From assembly GCA_964006375.1 (NCBI GenBank), contig OZ023266.1:61449946-61513945 (forward strand): DNA of 64,000 nucleotides, in the 5' to 3' direction. The DNA is from Tillus elongatus (Eukaryota > Arthropoda > Insecta > Coleoptera > Cleridae). Positions 23,713 to 34,576 of this stretch are shown piece after piece (the first letter of the stretch is position 1; each line of letters begins with the position of its first letter). Below the pieces are notes generated by a model. The model saw only the letters and a list, made by a program, of their open reading frames with translations. It ran no database searches and was not told the origin of the DNA. Both the position numbers and the translations under genes were made by a program.

Positions 23713-23738
23713 GCACTGTGGACCATCGTGGGTTTGCC
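23713..23738 (+). repeat. Right target-site duplication of modular retroposon
   Basis: Copy of 22762-22787, with G for T at one position, immediately after the TAATCTAATCTAAT tail. Confidence 0.85.
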
Positions 23739-23888
23739 ATCGAGCAGATTCTTAAAATCAGTGATTCTGTAGTTGCTGTGCAACGTCTTTTATGTTGACA
23801 GTTCCGCGTTGAGCGCTGAGGAGAAAAACTCTAAATGTTGCTGTGCATCTCCTCGTGGAATATTTTGAACTGTTTTGTATGTATGTAT

Positions 23889-24003
<115 letters not shown>

Positions 24004-24489
24004 TTTAAATTTATGCTTTTTCATTTTCAAATATACCTTTCCATTTAAAAAAATTAAGTTATTGATGTTTATTTCAGTAACTACACTGATGGTATAAACA
24101 CCTGTGTAACAAAACATAACTTTTGGACTATGAGTAAATAACATGTACTTGCATTAATACACCATCCAAAAATTGAAGGCAGATTTGCATTTGTTAGTCA
24201 ACTTTGACAAATAAACTAACAAAGATAGGTCAGAAAATTCTTAGCAAAGTCACCCTACAATTAGCAGAGGAATTCAAAAATCTAAAAATATACCGGGTGT
24301 CCCACTTCAAATAAATAAGTTGGGACAAATTTCTTGCATAATCGGAAGTGGTACAGGTATTTCAGATTGATAGAACACCTCAACATGACCCTAACCAAGT
24401 TCCACACAAACTGGAACCCCCAAAACGTTTATCAAATGGGTAACATAAATTTCTCTATATATATATAAATATAGATTAAATTTACTTAC

Positions 24490-24769
24490 AGTTTGTGGTT
24501 GGATAGTAATTAGTTTCTCTCTTTCTTCAAATCGCAGATTCAATGTATCACAGTTATAATCTAAATTTCTTGGTATAACCAGAGCTTCTTCTCTTCTAAC
24601 TTCCTCCACTTCTGCAGCCTGTCCTGCTACAGCAAACTCGTAAAGGGATTCAACATGGAGCCTTGTCTCAAGAATAGGATCTTGAGTCAATGGAAGGAGT
24701 TCTGGGGTGGCTTTGGCCAACATACTGATTGTTATGCCTTCATTGTTCACATCAAGCATGTCAAAAGCA
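24490..24769 (-). CDS. MTO1: MTO1 penultimate coding exon
   Basis: This 280-nt exon lies between a TTTCATTTGTAG acceptor and a GTAAGT donor. It encodes ALDMLDVNNEGITISMLAK, then PILETRLHVESLYEFAVAGQ, VRREEALVIPRNLDY, LRFEEREKLITIQPQT. The helical GidA-associated region has the expected E..(V/I)P..(L/I)DY and L..E.R.KL...(R/Q)PQT positions and joins in phase to IAAASRIPG in the terminal exon. Confidence 0.95.
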
Positions 24770-25304
24770 CTACAAATGAAAAAAATAACAGTAAATATAC
24801 TTATATGCAAATCTGAAAAATAATCCTACCCTGAAAATTATAGAAATTATTTTTATTATGTTTATACATTTTAAGATATTAAGTTATTTATTTTAGGGGT
24901 TGTAATTTTGTTATAGTACAATTTTATACCCATATGTTACAGAATCATAAAACGTAATCGTTTATAAAAAAGTCTTTGAATCCATGAGACTTCCTCTTGG
25001 TGGAACATCCACTTTATTACATTCTGTCCATAGAACAGAAAACCATCCAAGAGGTCATTCCTAATCGTGAAAATATATTTAATATTAAATTCATATTACA
25101 ATATTTATACAAAAATTCGGTAGCATAAATCCAAATAATATCATTTATAATTATGTAGGTCTTATAGAAATTATAATTCTTGACCTGGAATTTCTCTTGT
25201 TACATGTTTATGCAATTAATAAACATGGTGCAACTGCAATTTGCAATATTGAGGAATGCTGACTATTGCTAATTGCGCATTGTTATGAATGTGGATGAAG
25301 CAAA

Positions 25305-25346
<42 letters not shown>

Positions 25347-25497
25347 TAAAACACATTCAGTTGTTGCTACTTTGAATGATTTTGAACTAGTCTAACACTA
25401 AATTTACTTCATGTTGAGATAAATCGGAATAACATAAATAAAACTAAAATTGCTCACAGATAATAACAAGTAGTAATGTAACAAAGGAAATGAAATA
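24770..25497. other. MTO1 intron segment
   Basis: AT-rich start of the 14-kb intron between exons 38802-39136 and 24490-24769. It includes a short (AT)n tract at 25311-25344. A minus-strand frame near 24965-25055 (LGWFSVLWTEC) has no certain identity. Confidence 0.4.
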
Positions 25498-25559
25498 ATG
25501 GTAGAAAAGTTTGCACACCCTTTTTCTGGTAAAACACTGTTAACTATGTATACTACAAG

Positions 25560-25815
25560 GCGTGTCCGTAAAATAAGTTTTCCAAGGTGCTGGAGTCACA
25601 AGGGACACTTGGCATGTCTGTTTGTGATCTTCAGTGAGCACTTTAGAGACCCACCTTACAGACACCTTGTGATGATGCAAATGTTCTGTCAAAATATTGT
25701 CAATAGGGATCAATTGGCACAGCTACCAAATCGTCACCCGTCGATCTTCAAGCATTCCCCTACCCCCTTTTGCAATCGTTTCCTTTGAAACTGATGATCG
25801 TCTGGCACGCTTTTC
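25560..25815 (-). pseudogene. mariner transposase N-terminal fragment
   Basis: Read on the minus strand, the segment contains NILTEHLHHHKVSVRWVSK followed by LTEDHK, the conserved HTH-to-linker stretch of mariner transposases (usually ILTEHL...K(V/I)..RWVP..LT..qK). Stops interrupt it, and only this piece remains. The open plus-strand frame across the same DNA is a shadow. Confidence 0.65.
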
Positions 25816-25822
25816 ATCACCC

Positions 25823-26400
25823 ATGTAGCAACATAATATTGGACCTTTATTGGTTCAATGTTTTTTTATTGGCTCAATATTTACAATTCCAAGCCAATAT
25901 TGCATAAATATTTGTTTCGCTATATAATAAATATTGAAATCAAGAATGTAATATTGAAGAAATATTATTATTATATTAATATTAATATTATATATTAAAT
26001 TGAAGAAATATTGGTTTTCATTCAACGAAGTGGCAGAAAGTCATTGCACAGGAACAATATGAAGCCAATATTGCATTAATATCTTTTTTCGGTATATATT
26101 AAATATTGGAATATTATATTTGTCTAATATTGAAGAAATATTAGTTTCGGCTCAAGGAGGGGGTAGCACTTCATGACTGCAACAATATAAAGCCAATATT
26201 GCATTAATATTTTTTTCGGTATATATTAAATATTGAAATATTCTATTTCTGTTAGGTTGAAGAAATATTAGTTTTTGTTCAAGACTGTAGAATGCCATGA
26301 CAAAGCAACGATATATAGACAATATTGCATTAATATTTTTTTTCAATATACATTAAATATTAAATTCATTATATATTACACAAATACTTTTTCTTCAAGT
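25823..26400. repeat. AATATT-rich minisatellite, about 130-bp period
   Basis: The phrase CCAATATTGCATTAATAT with a following TTTTTTCGGTATATATTAAATATTG recurs near 25902, 26063, 26193 and 26320, separated by unique stretches (GTGGCAGAAAG, GGGGGTAGCAC). It starts at CCCATGTAGCAACATAATATTGG, whose inverse (CATTGCTTGCTACATGGG) lies near 35630-35650, next to another AATATT-rich stretch. Confidence 0.65.
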
Positions 26401-27680
26401 ACCTACATAATATGTAGTAGGTAGCTAGAAATTTTATGACAGATTACCAAAACATGCAGTCAATTAGAGGAAATTTGCGTGCTTGAATGATTACTAATAT
26501 TTCTTAAATACTAAATAAACATTTAGGCTTCTATACCAATTACCGCAATGGTGTAGTTTCAGTTAACGTTTCCATACTCTGTATTTATTAAGCTTGTGTG
26601 TCCCCGTGACCAACAGGTCCTGCGCAGTGCTGGTATAGTGTAATAAAAAGTAGGTTATATGTATGTGCATGTGCGTAATACCGCCAAGCAAGACATAATT
26701 TTGTGTGTGTAATATACCTATAGGTACTAGTGGAAAATGTAACTACATAATCATAATAACTATTATGATAAACATGCTTTTCCTTTTCTCTTTTGTTTGC
26801 TTCGACTTCCTGTGCTAATGTGATTTGTAAATTGCAACTCTCATTTGTGGTCGTAGCATTTGATTCGATATATTACCTGCTAAATACTAAAGAGTGTGTG
26901 GATGCAATAACATATTGGTACCTTCTTCAAAGAAAAGCTTTAGAGAACGAGAACCGTGGTATATGTGATTGACCTCAGGTGGATATAGATCTGCTCTATG
27001 GTGAGGTCACAATTGCCTATAACACCCTACCCTAAAGTAGCTATCTATCAGATTATCAAATTTATTAAGATTAGCAGCACTTTTTAGGAGGCTGACAGAT
27101 CTGGATATAGTTGAATACTCACGTTCTCTTCCTTTGCTTGCTTCGCACTGCCCAGAGTCCTAGATTTGTGGGCTCTACAGACTAGTCCTAGGTTACATAG
27201 AAATTTAGATATCTAGAGAATAGTTAGTAAGAAATAATTGTTTGCGCTGATGCCAAAAGAAAGAAGAAGTTAGGGAGGAATTTCTCTTCAATTAAACAGA
27301 TACTTTAATATAACAAAATATATAAATTTATTCATATAAATTAAATTTGGAGTAGCAAACAAAATGAAATAAAAATGGTTGGTAAATCGCAGGTAAACAT
27401 TAATTGCTCACAAATAACAATCAGATAAATAGCAAGAATCTCAAGAGCAAGAATTTATTAATTTACATACATGTACCAAAACAATAAGATAAAGATAGTT
27501 ACATACTACGAAAATGTTACTGTTAATTACTTAGGGTATCGCTCAAAAATAAACACAAATGATTAGGTAAATTATTTGACGTTTGTCTATTAATTACTAG
27601 GTTTTCTAGTGAATTACTGGCCAGTTCTTGAGTGAAGCTCCAAAGGAAGAAGATCTATTAGTATTTCCCTACGTGAAATT

Positions 27681-27682
<2 letters not shown>
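26400..27682. other. Intronic AT-rich DNA
   Basis: No gene, RNA or well-bounded repeat was recognised in this part of the MTO1 intron. Confidence 0.4.

Positions 27683-27762
<80 letters not shown>
27683..27762. repeat. (AT)n microsatellite flanking the DD41D element
   Basis: About 80 bp of TA dinucleotide directly abutting the left terminus of the transposon at 27763. With the tract at 29826-29902 it shows that the element landed in a TA repeat or that TA expanded at its target duplication. Confidence 0.95.
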
Positions 27763-27765
<3 letters not shown>

Positions 27766-28103
27766 TGTGGAACAGCCAAATGGAATAAATTCGATAACGG
27801 ATAAATGAGGGCGTGTTGGGAAAAACGCTTGAACACGTCGATTTGTATTTTTAACTGCGCATCTTTTTCACGAAAAAAAAATTATATAGGGTGCGTCATG
27901 TGACAGTGGCCAATACCAACTTTCTTATTTTAAACACAAGCCCCTGTATATTATAAATTTTTTGGATTCTTCAGAAAATTCTAGACATAATTCATGTACA
28001 ATGTTCTATACCTATCTTCAACTGTTTCGGAAATATTAAGTATTTTCAGATTTATTACAAAAATTAACATTAAAAATAGAAAATTATTTTATTTCACAAA
28101 TTC
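27763..28103 (+). repeat. Left terminal inverted repeat of DD41D transposon
   Basis: About 341 bp from CAGTGTGGAACAGCC to TTTCACAAATTC, pairing with 29485-29825. Subterminal blocks GGAATAAATTCGATAACGG and CAACTGTTTCGGAAATATT are conserved in both arms and could be transposase-binding sites. Confidence 0.9.
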
Positions 28104-28343
28104 GCTACATTGCATTCAATACTTATTTCCCATTCAGCTCTTGATAATGAGAAAGTAAACAAAAACCATTCCTGCGTTTCTTTTTACTGATATGAAATGA
28201 AACAAAAACAAAAACAGTTTTCTTTCTGTTCGTATAAAACTCGTAGCCTTAGCAACTTGTTGTCTGCCTGCATGACAGTAGTGATTAGTGTCAGTGCTAT
28301 TGTCGTTTGAATTTCGTTAACTGTACGTAATAATATCAGAAAA

Positions 28344-29432
28344 ATGGTTCATTTAACAGAAATGCACAAAATAACCATTCTACAAATGATTGGTTATGGA
28401 GATAACACACGGACACAGATGGAAGTGTCTCGCTTATTTCACGAAAAATTTCCAAATTTGCCGCCTGTATCCCAAGGAACAATTAGCAAAATAGAAAAGC
28501 AGTTTCGCGAGCTTGGTCATGTGAGACAGATAAAAAAAGTAGCTGCCAATGCAGTAAGTGATGGTACGAAATTGGATATTACGCTTGAGTTTCAAGAAAA
28601 CCCACATACTTCTGGTCGACAAGCAGCCCAACTATTCAACGTTAGCCACACAGCAATTTTTCGAACATTAAAGGAAAGTAAAATGCATCCCTATAAAATG
28701 ATACCAACTCAGGAGCTCATGGAGGACGATTTCGATAGGAGAACGTATTTTTGTGAACAAATGATGGCAATGTTAGATAACAATGTGATCCAATTAGAAG
28801 ATGTTTTGTTTTCTGATGAGAGCACATTTACACTTCACGGTCATGTTAATCGTCAAAATTGCCGCTATTGGTCTAATGAGAATCCTCATTGGATGAGAGA
28901 GGAACATACGCAATATCCTGAAAAAGTTAATGTTTGGGCAGGAATTGTTGGAAATCATATCGTAGGTCCCTTTTTCATTGATGGCAACTTGAATGGGGAT
29001 AAATATTTAGAACTGCTCCAAAATAATGTCGTGCCAACTTTGACAAACTTATATCCAGATCCAGCAAACCCACAAGTTCCTGCCAATAAAATATGGTTTC
29101 AGCAAGATGGAGCACCGCCCCATTACCAAATCAATGTCCGGCAGTACCTGAACCAAATTTTTCCAAATCGGTGGATAGGGAGGCGCGGATCGATAGAATG
29201 GCCAGCACGATCTCCTGATCTGTCGCTATTAGACTACTTTTTGTGGGGATATGTCAAAAGTATTGTATACAAAACTAAGCCCCTCAACTTAGATGACTTA
29301 AAAAGACGAATCACGCTTGCGATTAGATCAGTCACGCCTGAGATGTTGAGTAATGTTAGAAGACATTTCTATACCAGATTAGCATTTTGCCAAGATGTTC
29401 GTGGCGAGCATTTTGAACATTTACTACATTGA
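28344..29432 (+). CDS. DD41D Tc1/mariner-like transposase, intact
   Basis: This 362-residue cut-and-paste transposase has a normal length for the group. Residues 1-60 form the first helix-turn-helix (MIGYGDNTRTQMEVSRLFHE, then QGTISKIEKQFRELGHV). About 75-115 is a second HTH (GRQAAQLFNVSHTAIFRTL). The catalytic core shows FSDEST near residue 153, WFQQDGAPPHY near 254 and SPDLSLLDYFLWGYVK near 290-305; 41 residues separate the second and third catalytic aspartates. All three acidic residues are present and there is no internal stop. The start is the ATG after AATATCAGAAAA. It sits centrally between the inverted repeats and probably uses a promoter there. Confidence 0.92.
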   Translation: MVHLTEMHKITILQMIGYGDNTRTQMEVSRLFHEKFPNLPPVSQGTISKIEKQFRELGHVRQIKKVAANAVSDGTKLDITLEFQENPHTSGRQAAQLFNVSHTAIFRTLKESKMHPYKMIPTQELMEDDFDRRTYFCEQMMAMLDNNVIQLEDVLFSDESTFTLHGHVNRQNCRYWSNENPHWMREEHTQYPEKVNVWAGIVGNHIVGPFFIDGNLNGDKYLELLQNNVVPTLTNLYPDPANPQVPANKIWFQQDGAPPHYQINVRQYLNQIFPNRWIGRRGSIEWPARSPDLSLLDYFLWGYVKSIVYKTKPLNLDDLKRRITLAIRSVTPEMLSNVRRHFYTRLAFCQDVRGEHFEHLLH

Positions 29433-29484
29433 CATTAATTTTTTTTTTTTTTAATTATTAAGAAATAATCAGTATTTCTTATTA

Positions 29485-29822
29485 GAATTTGTGAAATAAA
29501 ATAATTTTCTATTTTTAATGTTAATTTTTGTAATAAATCTGAAAATACTTAATATTTCCGAAACAGTTGAAGATAGGTATAGGACATTGTACATGAATTA
29601 TGTCTAGAATTTTCTGAAGAATCCAAAAAATTAATAATATACAGGGGCTTGTATTTAAAATAAGAAAGTTGGTATTGGCCACTGCCACATGACGCACCCT
29701 AAATAATTTTTTTTTCTTGAAAAAGATGCGCAGTTAAAAATACAAATCGACGTGTCCAAGCGTTTTTCCCAACACGTCCTCATTTATCCGTTATCGAATT
29801 TATTCCATTTGGCTGTTCCACA

Positions 29823-29825
<3 letters not shown>
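29485..29825 (-). repeat. Right terminal inverted repeat of DD41D transposon
   Basis: Inverted copy of 27763-28103, ending GGCTGTTCCACACTG against a TA repeat. Differences from the left arm are few (for example single-base changes around 29640-29720). Confidence 0.9.

Positions 29826-29902
<77 letters not shown>
29826..29902. repeat. (AT)n microsatellite flanking the DD41D element
   Basis: About 76 bp of TA dinucleotide directly to the right of the transposon terminus. Confidence 0.95.
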
Positions 29903-29904
<2 letters not shown>

Positions 29905-31568
29905 TATTAAAACTTCAGATGTTAAAGTTCGGCATGAAAGTTCTGCTGATTCAGAGAAAAGATTTGTTCAGACCCACCAATCTTCCGGTGCTAAAGTTAC
30001 CTGGTGACCCTGTGAAGATGCTCTCCAGGTGGGATCAATCATGAGTGCCTGATACAGATTCCAGACTCCAACAAGAGCGGAAAAGACTGGGAAAAAGACT
30101 GGGACTTCTCATCTGAGATTATTGGGCCGGTATAGGTTGTTGCTCCGATGTTACTAGACTATTTGACACCTATGTCGATGTTCAGAATTTGCTTGATGGA
30201 AACTTTGCGAACCGCAATAAAAACGTGAATTTACCTCAGTAAAATTCACTACTAATTGACTTAAGGTACGATAATAACCAGGAATTATTTCTGATCACGA
30301 CAAGAAATCAACAATTCGAAACAGAGAAACACAATTTAGATCCCGTTTTTAGGCTGAATACTATGTTTATTCAAACTCGAAAATCATTTAAGTTACTTTA
30401 AATAATCACTGACAATATCATTAGGTAGTACAGAAAACAGAAAGCACATTACAACCCCGTTTTAAGATAATTTAATAGCCACCGGAGCTGACGGTGTTCA
30501 CTCTAAGAAGGCCCAGCATAGACTCCCCTTCTCATGTCTCCAGTTCGGCAAATGTTTCCTGCCTGCACGAAAAATTTTGTACTCTGACCGTTAGTGGCTG
30601 TGCGCTAGCTCTTTCTAGCCTCCATTCTTCGAATGAGATAAAACGAGACCTCCAATCGGCGGCTTTGCAGACGTCGCACCTCCGTGTTCACAGTTGACGG
30701 TGTTTGCCGCCAATTCTCTGCAACGTTTTCCAAACGGTCGTTAGGTGACATCACCGATTACGGAAAATTCCAGAGCCAGTAGCAACGAGATTTATTTCTT
30801 GGAAATATTCCTTCCGCAAAATACGACGCATCATTTACTAACAAAGCCATATTGCATCTTTAGATATTTGACTTTTAGCGTACACATATAAAATGCAGTA
30901 CGGTGTTTAAGATAGTTAAACATTGGCGACTTTTCATAAAACAATTTTTGAATTCAAAATATAAATTGCCTTACAGATATTGAATTGTCGGCTAATAATT
31001 AAGTCTCTTATGCATTTATTTTGGATAATTAAAGTAGTAACGAAACACAAGTGTTACACAATTCTATGTATAAAATTGAATATTCCGTAATTCCTATACA
31101 TACTATAAATACAAAATTACAGAATATAATTACAAAGAAGTGAGTAACCGAAAAGGCACAAATATTTATTCTATATGACATCAATACAATACCTATGACT
31201 TGATTCCAACTGCGAACATATTGCACCAAGAGTATTGTTACGTACCTATCTAAAATGAGAGACCATCTCATGTTTTCCACTTGTGTGTCAAATTATACAC
31301 TTTTATTGACATGAACTATGAGTATTATGTATATACCTATCCACCAATTTCACTTACTTAAACTAAGCAAATTCAAAAGAATTTTTCTCTAGACTCTTCA
31401 GCCTATTACGATAACGTAAACTGGTTCAAATTTCATTTTCAAGATTTGTGGGAGACTGACAAGAAGCCAGTTAAATAAAAGCTTGTCATTATTATGTCCT
31501 GTTTGATTTTTTGCAGATGCAGTATGATTTACTCACCAAAATGCAAGCGACCAAGAGATATCAAAATA
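29903..31568. other. Intronic DNA, unrecognised repeat likely
   Basis: No gene was identified. The 29930-30850 part is less AT-rich than its surroundings, with phrases such as GGTGACATCACCGATTACGG, and looks like anonymous transposon sequence. I could find no boundaries, RT, integrase or transposase motifs. The plus-strand frame at 30494-30697 has no domain. Confidence 0.35.
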
Positions 31569-32280
31569 CAGGCTGTCCGGAAATTGTGAGCAAAAAATTC
31601 AGGGGGTTATTCTACTGAAAGAATTAATGCCCCTAGTTCCTATAATAGTTTCTCTGAACTCGAAAATAACGAAGTTATAGGGTGTCAAAAAAAAATTTTT
31701 CTTCAAATTTTTGTCGATAACTTTTTTTTGTCGTGAATCGATTGTTTTCAAATTTGGTACACACGTATATAATATCACTCTGTATTTATGTTGCACATTT
31801 GACATGGATCTATCTAAATTTAAAGGCCGAAGCGGCCCCTGGCCAACAGATAAGGACTCATAAGTTTTTTGCTTGAATCTCTATCTCAAATCTAACAATA
31901 CACGATTGAAGGGAATTATAATATCTTAAAAAAAGGTCATCTTGTTGCATCACGATAAAACTAACCGTTTTCGAGAAAAATGTTCTTCAAAATTTTTGCT
32001 GGTATTGATTGAATACGAAATCACTTCATCCAAATGTCAATGTTAATAGCGTGTGCTTTGAAAACAGTCGTGGTAATTGCCTCGGAAAAAAAATTATGTC
32101 ACATGTTTTGACAAATAAAGTGTTATATTTTTATTGTTATTACTACCATAAAATTATCAGCAACAACGATTTTACAGGCCCTCATTTTTTTTATTACTCA
32201 CTAGAACTTGCAGCATTTAAACATTATAACAATAATTCATTAAAAATCATAACAATTAAATATTATAACAAAGTTTCAAA

Positions 32281-32430
32281 GTGATGTCCTTCCATCTCAA
32301 CACATAAATCAATTCTTCTCAGGAAATTCAGACGAACTCTGGCGAACATTCCGTTTTTTTGCCTGATTACCTCACAGTTATCAATAATTCTTTGCCTGAG
32401 ATCTTCAACGTTTTGAATTGGACTCCTATA
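32281..32430 (-). pseudogene. DD41D-like transposase pseudogene, C-terminal part
   Basis: The minus-strand reading LVYRSPIQNVEDLRQRI, DNCEVIRQKNGMFARVRL, RIDLCVEMEGHHFETLL matches the C-terminus of this transposase family (compare the end of the intact copy, FCQDVRGEHFEHLL). It is the continuation of the 33672-34576 pseudogene on the other side of the LINE. Confidence 0.8.
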
Positions 32431-32443
32431 TACAAGATACAAA

Positions 32444-33454
32444 TTGGAACACTATGGCATTAGGGGTTTGCCACTGAGGCTCTTTAAGTCATACCTTACC
32501 AACCGATACCAAAGAGTGAAGCTAAATGAACAGTACTCGAGTTGGCAGACACAAACATGCGGTATACCTCAGGGTTCGCTGCTAGGGCCTCTCCTATTCA
32601 TTATATACACAAATGATCTTCCAGAGAACGTTTCGTCTGATGCAGTTTCTCTCTATGCAGACGATACCTCATTTGTTAACATTGGCAGAAATGAAGCTGA
32701 ACTTAATGAGAGAAGAAATATCACAATGTCGGAAGCAGGAGAATGGTTTAGAAATAATAAACTGAAACTCAATGTAAACAAAACAAAAGTCTTGAATATC
32801 AGCTCCCACCAAACGCAACCAAGACAAAAACAATCTGTGAAATTTCTTGGTGTATATATACAATCAGATTTTCGCTGGTCAATGCACACTGAAAAGCTCC
32901 AGGGCACATTGGCGTCGTGTCTGTATCTGTTGAGGCGTCTGATGAACATCAGTAATTACCAGACAGTGTTGACAGCTTATCATGCATGTTTCCAAAGTAG
33001 GGCTACCTATGGTATCCTAATATGGGGGAGTAGCCCTGGAGTGTCTGAAATATTTCTGCAACAGAAAGCTGCAGTAAGAATAATCTGTTCTGTAGACAGC
33101 CGTACAAGTTGTAGAACCTTATTCACGAAGACAGGCATACTTACCATCTTTTCAGCATATATTTTGGAAAGTGTCTTATATACTTACCAACATCAAGAGG
33201 ACTACAACCAAAACGGTGATTACCACGAATATGGTACCCGAGGCAGACAGCACATATCCATTCCTTATCATAGAATAAAAAGAGCTGAAACCGGGGTGAA
33301 TTGCTGGGGTGTCAAGTTCTTCAATAAAATCCCCCAGAATATAAGATCAAAACATAAGCGAGAATTTAGGAGAAATGTGAAAAACACTCTTATGAAGTAT
33401 GCATTTTATTCTTTAAGTGAATACCTCAATATGGACATTGAGTGGATAGAGTAG
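32444..33454 (+). pseudogene. LINE reverse transcriptase, 5'-truncated but open
   Basis: The 336-codon open frame begins at HYGIRGLPLRLFKSYL and contains CGIPQGSLLGPLLFIIYTNDL, the catalytic YADDTSF near 32660, a KFLGVYIQSDFRW thumb and a C-terminal AVRIIC / KIPQNIRS domain typical of Jockey/CR1-type LINEs. The fingers and endonuclease are missing through truncation, so it cannot act alone. Absence of stops indicates a young insertion. Confidence 0.85.
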
Positions 33455-33611
33455 CGCCACTAGAGACAACATAAGATGCCATTTTTTTTATGTGTGTAAA
33501 TTTGTTTCTTTTGTCTTTTGTATTTTTGTTTGTTTTTGATGTTTATTTCACAATTTTAGTTCTATAATCTTATATTTGGTATTTGTTTGACAAGGCTGTG
33601 TAATTTTTGCC

Positions 33612-33619
33612 AGAATAAA

Positions 33620-33672
<53 letters not shown>
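33612..33672 (+). repeat. (ATT)n LINE tail
   Basis: About 17-18 ATT units at the 3' end of the nested LINE, right after AATAAA. Confidence 0.9.
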
Positions 33673-34576
33673 TTTAGGTAACCCCAAAAGAAAAAACCCA
33701 TTGGGTTCAAATCAGCCGATCTAGGAGTCCACTGCACGAACCCACCGCGTCCTATCCATCTCTCAGGAAATCTTTCATTAAGAAATTCCCTCACCGCTGT
33801 ACTAAACTGTGGTGGTGCGCTGTCCTGCAGCAGCCACATCGTATTTCTTGATTGGAGGGGTACATCATCCAATAGAGTGGATAACTGGTTTCTTAAAAAA
33901 TTTAAGTATATCTCACCGTTGAGTCTTTGAGGGAAGAAATGTGGCCCAATTAAGCGGTCTCCTAAAATTCCCGCCCACACATTAACAGAAAAATTATTCT
34001 GGAAACCGCGTTCTATCGCCAAGTGAGGATTCTCATTAGACTAATAATGCTCATTATGAAGGTTGATCAAACCGTCATGTCCAAATCCAGCTTCATCTGT
34101 GAAAAGAAGCAATGATATAAAATTGTGATCATTGTTATGTAGATTTCGGATTATATTGCACAAATTCACGCGCGCTTCTGGATCTTCAGGAGATAAAGCT
34201 TGAACTTTCTGGTAATGGTAAGGATGAAAAAGCTGCTCCTTGAGAATTTCATGCACATAACTTTTCGGGATACTCTCCTGAGTAGAGACTAACCGTACAC
34301 TTAAGTTGGGATTATTCGCGATTGCATTTAATACACGGACTTCTGCTCCAGGAGTTCGAGTACTTCGCTGACGGCCAACATCTTGAAATGTACTTCTAAA
34401 TTATCCCAATTCTCCCAGTCTTCGATGGATATTACTGAACATTCGGGATTGTGGTACCATTCTATTTGGATATGCTTCAGCATACAAACGTCAGCAAGGG
34501 CATTGCTGCCAGCTATACCATAATAATAATGCATGTGACGTAGTTCAACATAAGAATAATTATCATTATTCATCAT
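33672..34576 (-). pseudogene. DD41D-like transposase pseudogene, N-terminal and core part
   Basis: Minus-strand frames follow the family order: a damaged HTH region (HYYYGIAGSNALADV) near 34500, EDPEARVNLCN near 34190, LLFTDEAGF near 34090, NVWAGILGDRLIGP near 33960, LLQDSAPPQF near 33820 and SADLNPMGFFFWGYLK near 33690. The third catalytic position is glycine instead of aspartate, and stops or shifts separate the pieces. The coding continues at 32284-32430 beyond the inserted LINE. Confidence 0.8.

Larger units (their letters stand above)
27763..29825 (+). mobile_element. Complete Tc1/mariner-group DD41D transposon
   Basis: This 2063-bp element starts CAGTGTGGAACAGCC and ends GGCTGTTCCACACTG. 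Inverted repeats of about 341 bp (27763-28103 and 29485-29825) differ at only a handful of positions, including small indels. Both ends are bordered by TA, the target of Tc1/mariner elements, here inside (TA)n. One intact transposase gene fills the centre. Structural completeness suggests a recent insertion and possible activity. It lies in the 14-kb MTO1 intron, antisense to MTO1. The long inverted repeats and DD41D spacing recall rosa/Visitor-type families; exact placement needs phylogeny. Confidence 0.93.
32431..33672 (+). mobile_element. 5'-truncated LINE nested in the transposon
   Basis: This insertion begins within RT sequence and ends in AATAAA followed by an (ATT)n tail (about 33612-33672). 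It separates the C-terminal codons of the transposase from its core, so it is younger than that transposon. Orientation is plus, antisense to the transposase. A target-site duplication could not be resolved because the edges are AT-rich. Confidence 0.85.

Noticed and set aside
25498..25788. A 96-codon plus-strand frame starting MVEKFAHPFSG.
   Set aside because: The minus strand over the same region carries mariner motifs (ILTEHL, RWV, LTEDHK); the plus frame is a shadow.
30494..30697. A 67-codon plus-strand frame in a GC-richer stretch.
   Set aside because: No domain, no splice context, and composition consistent with an anonymous repeat.
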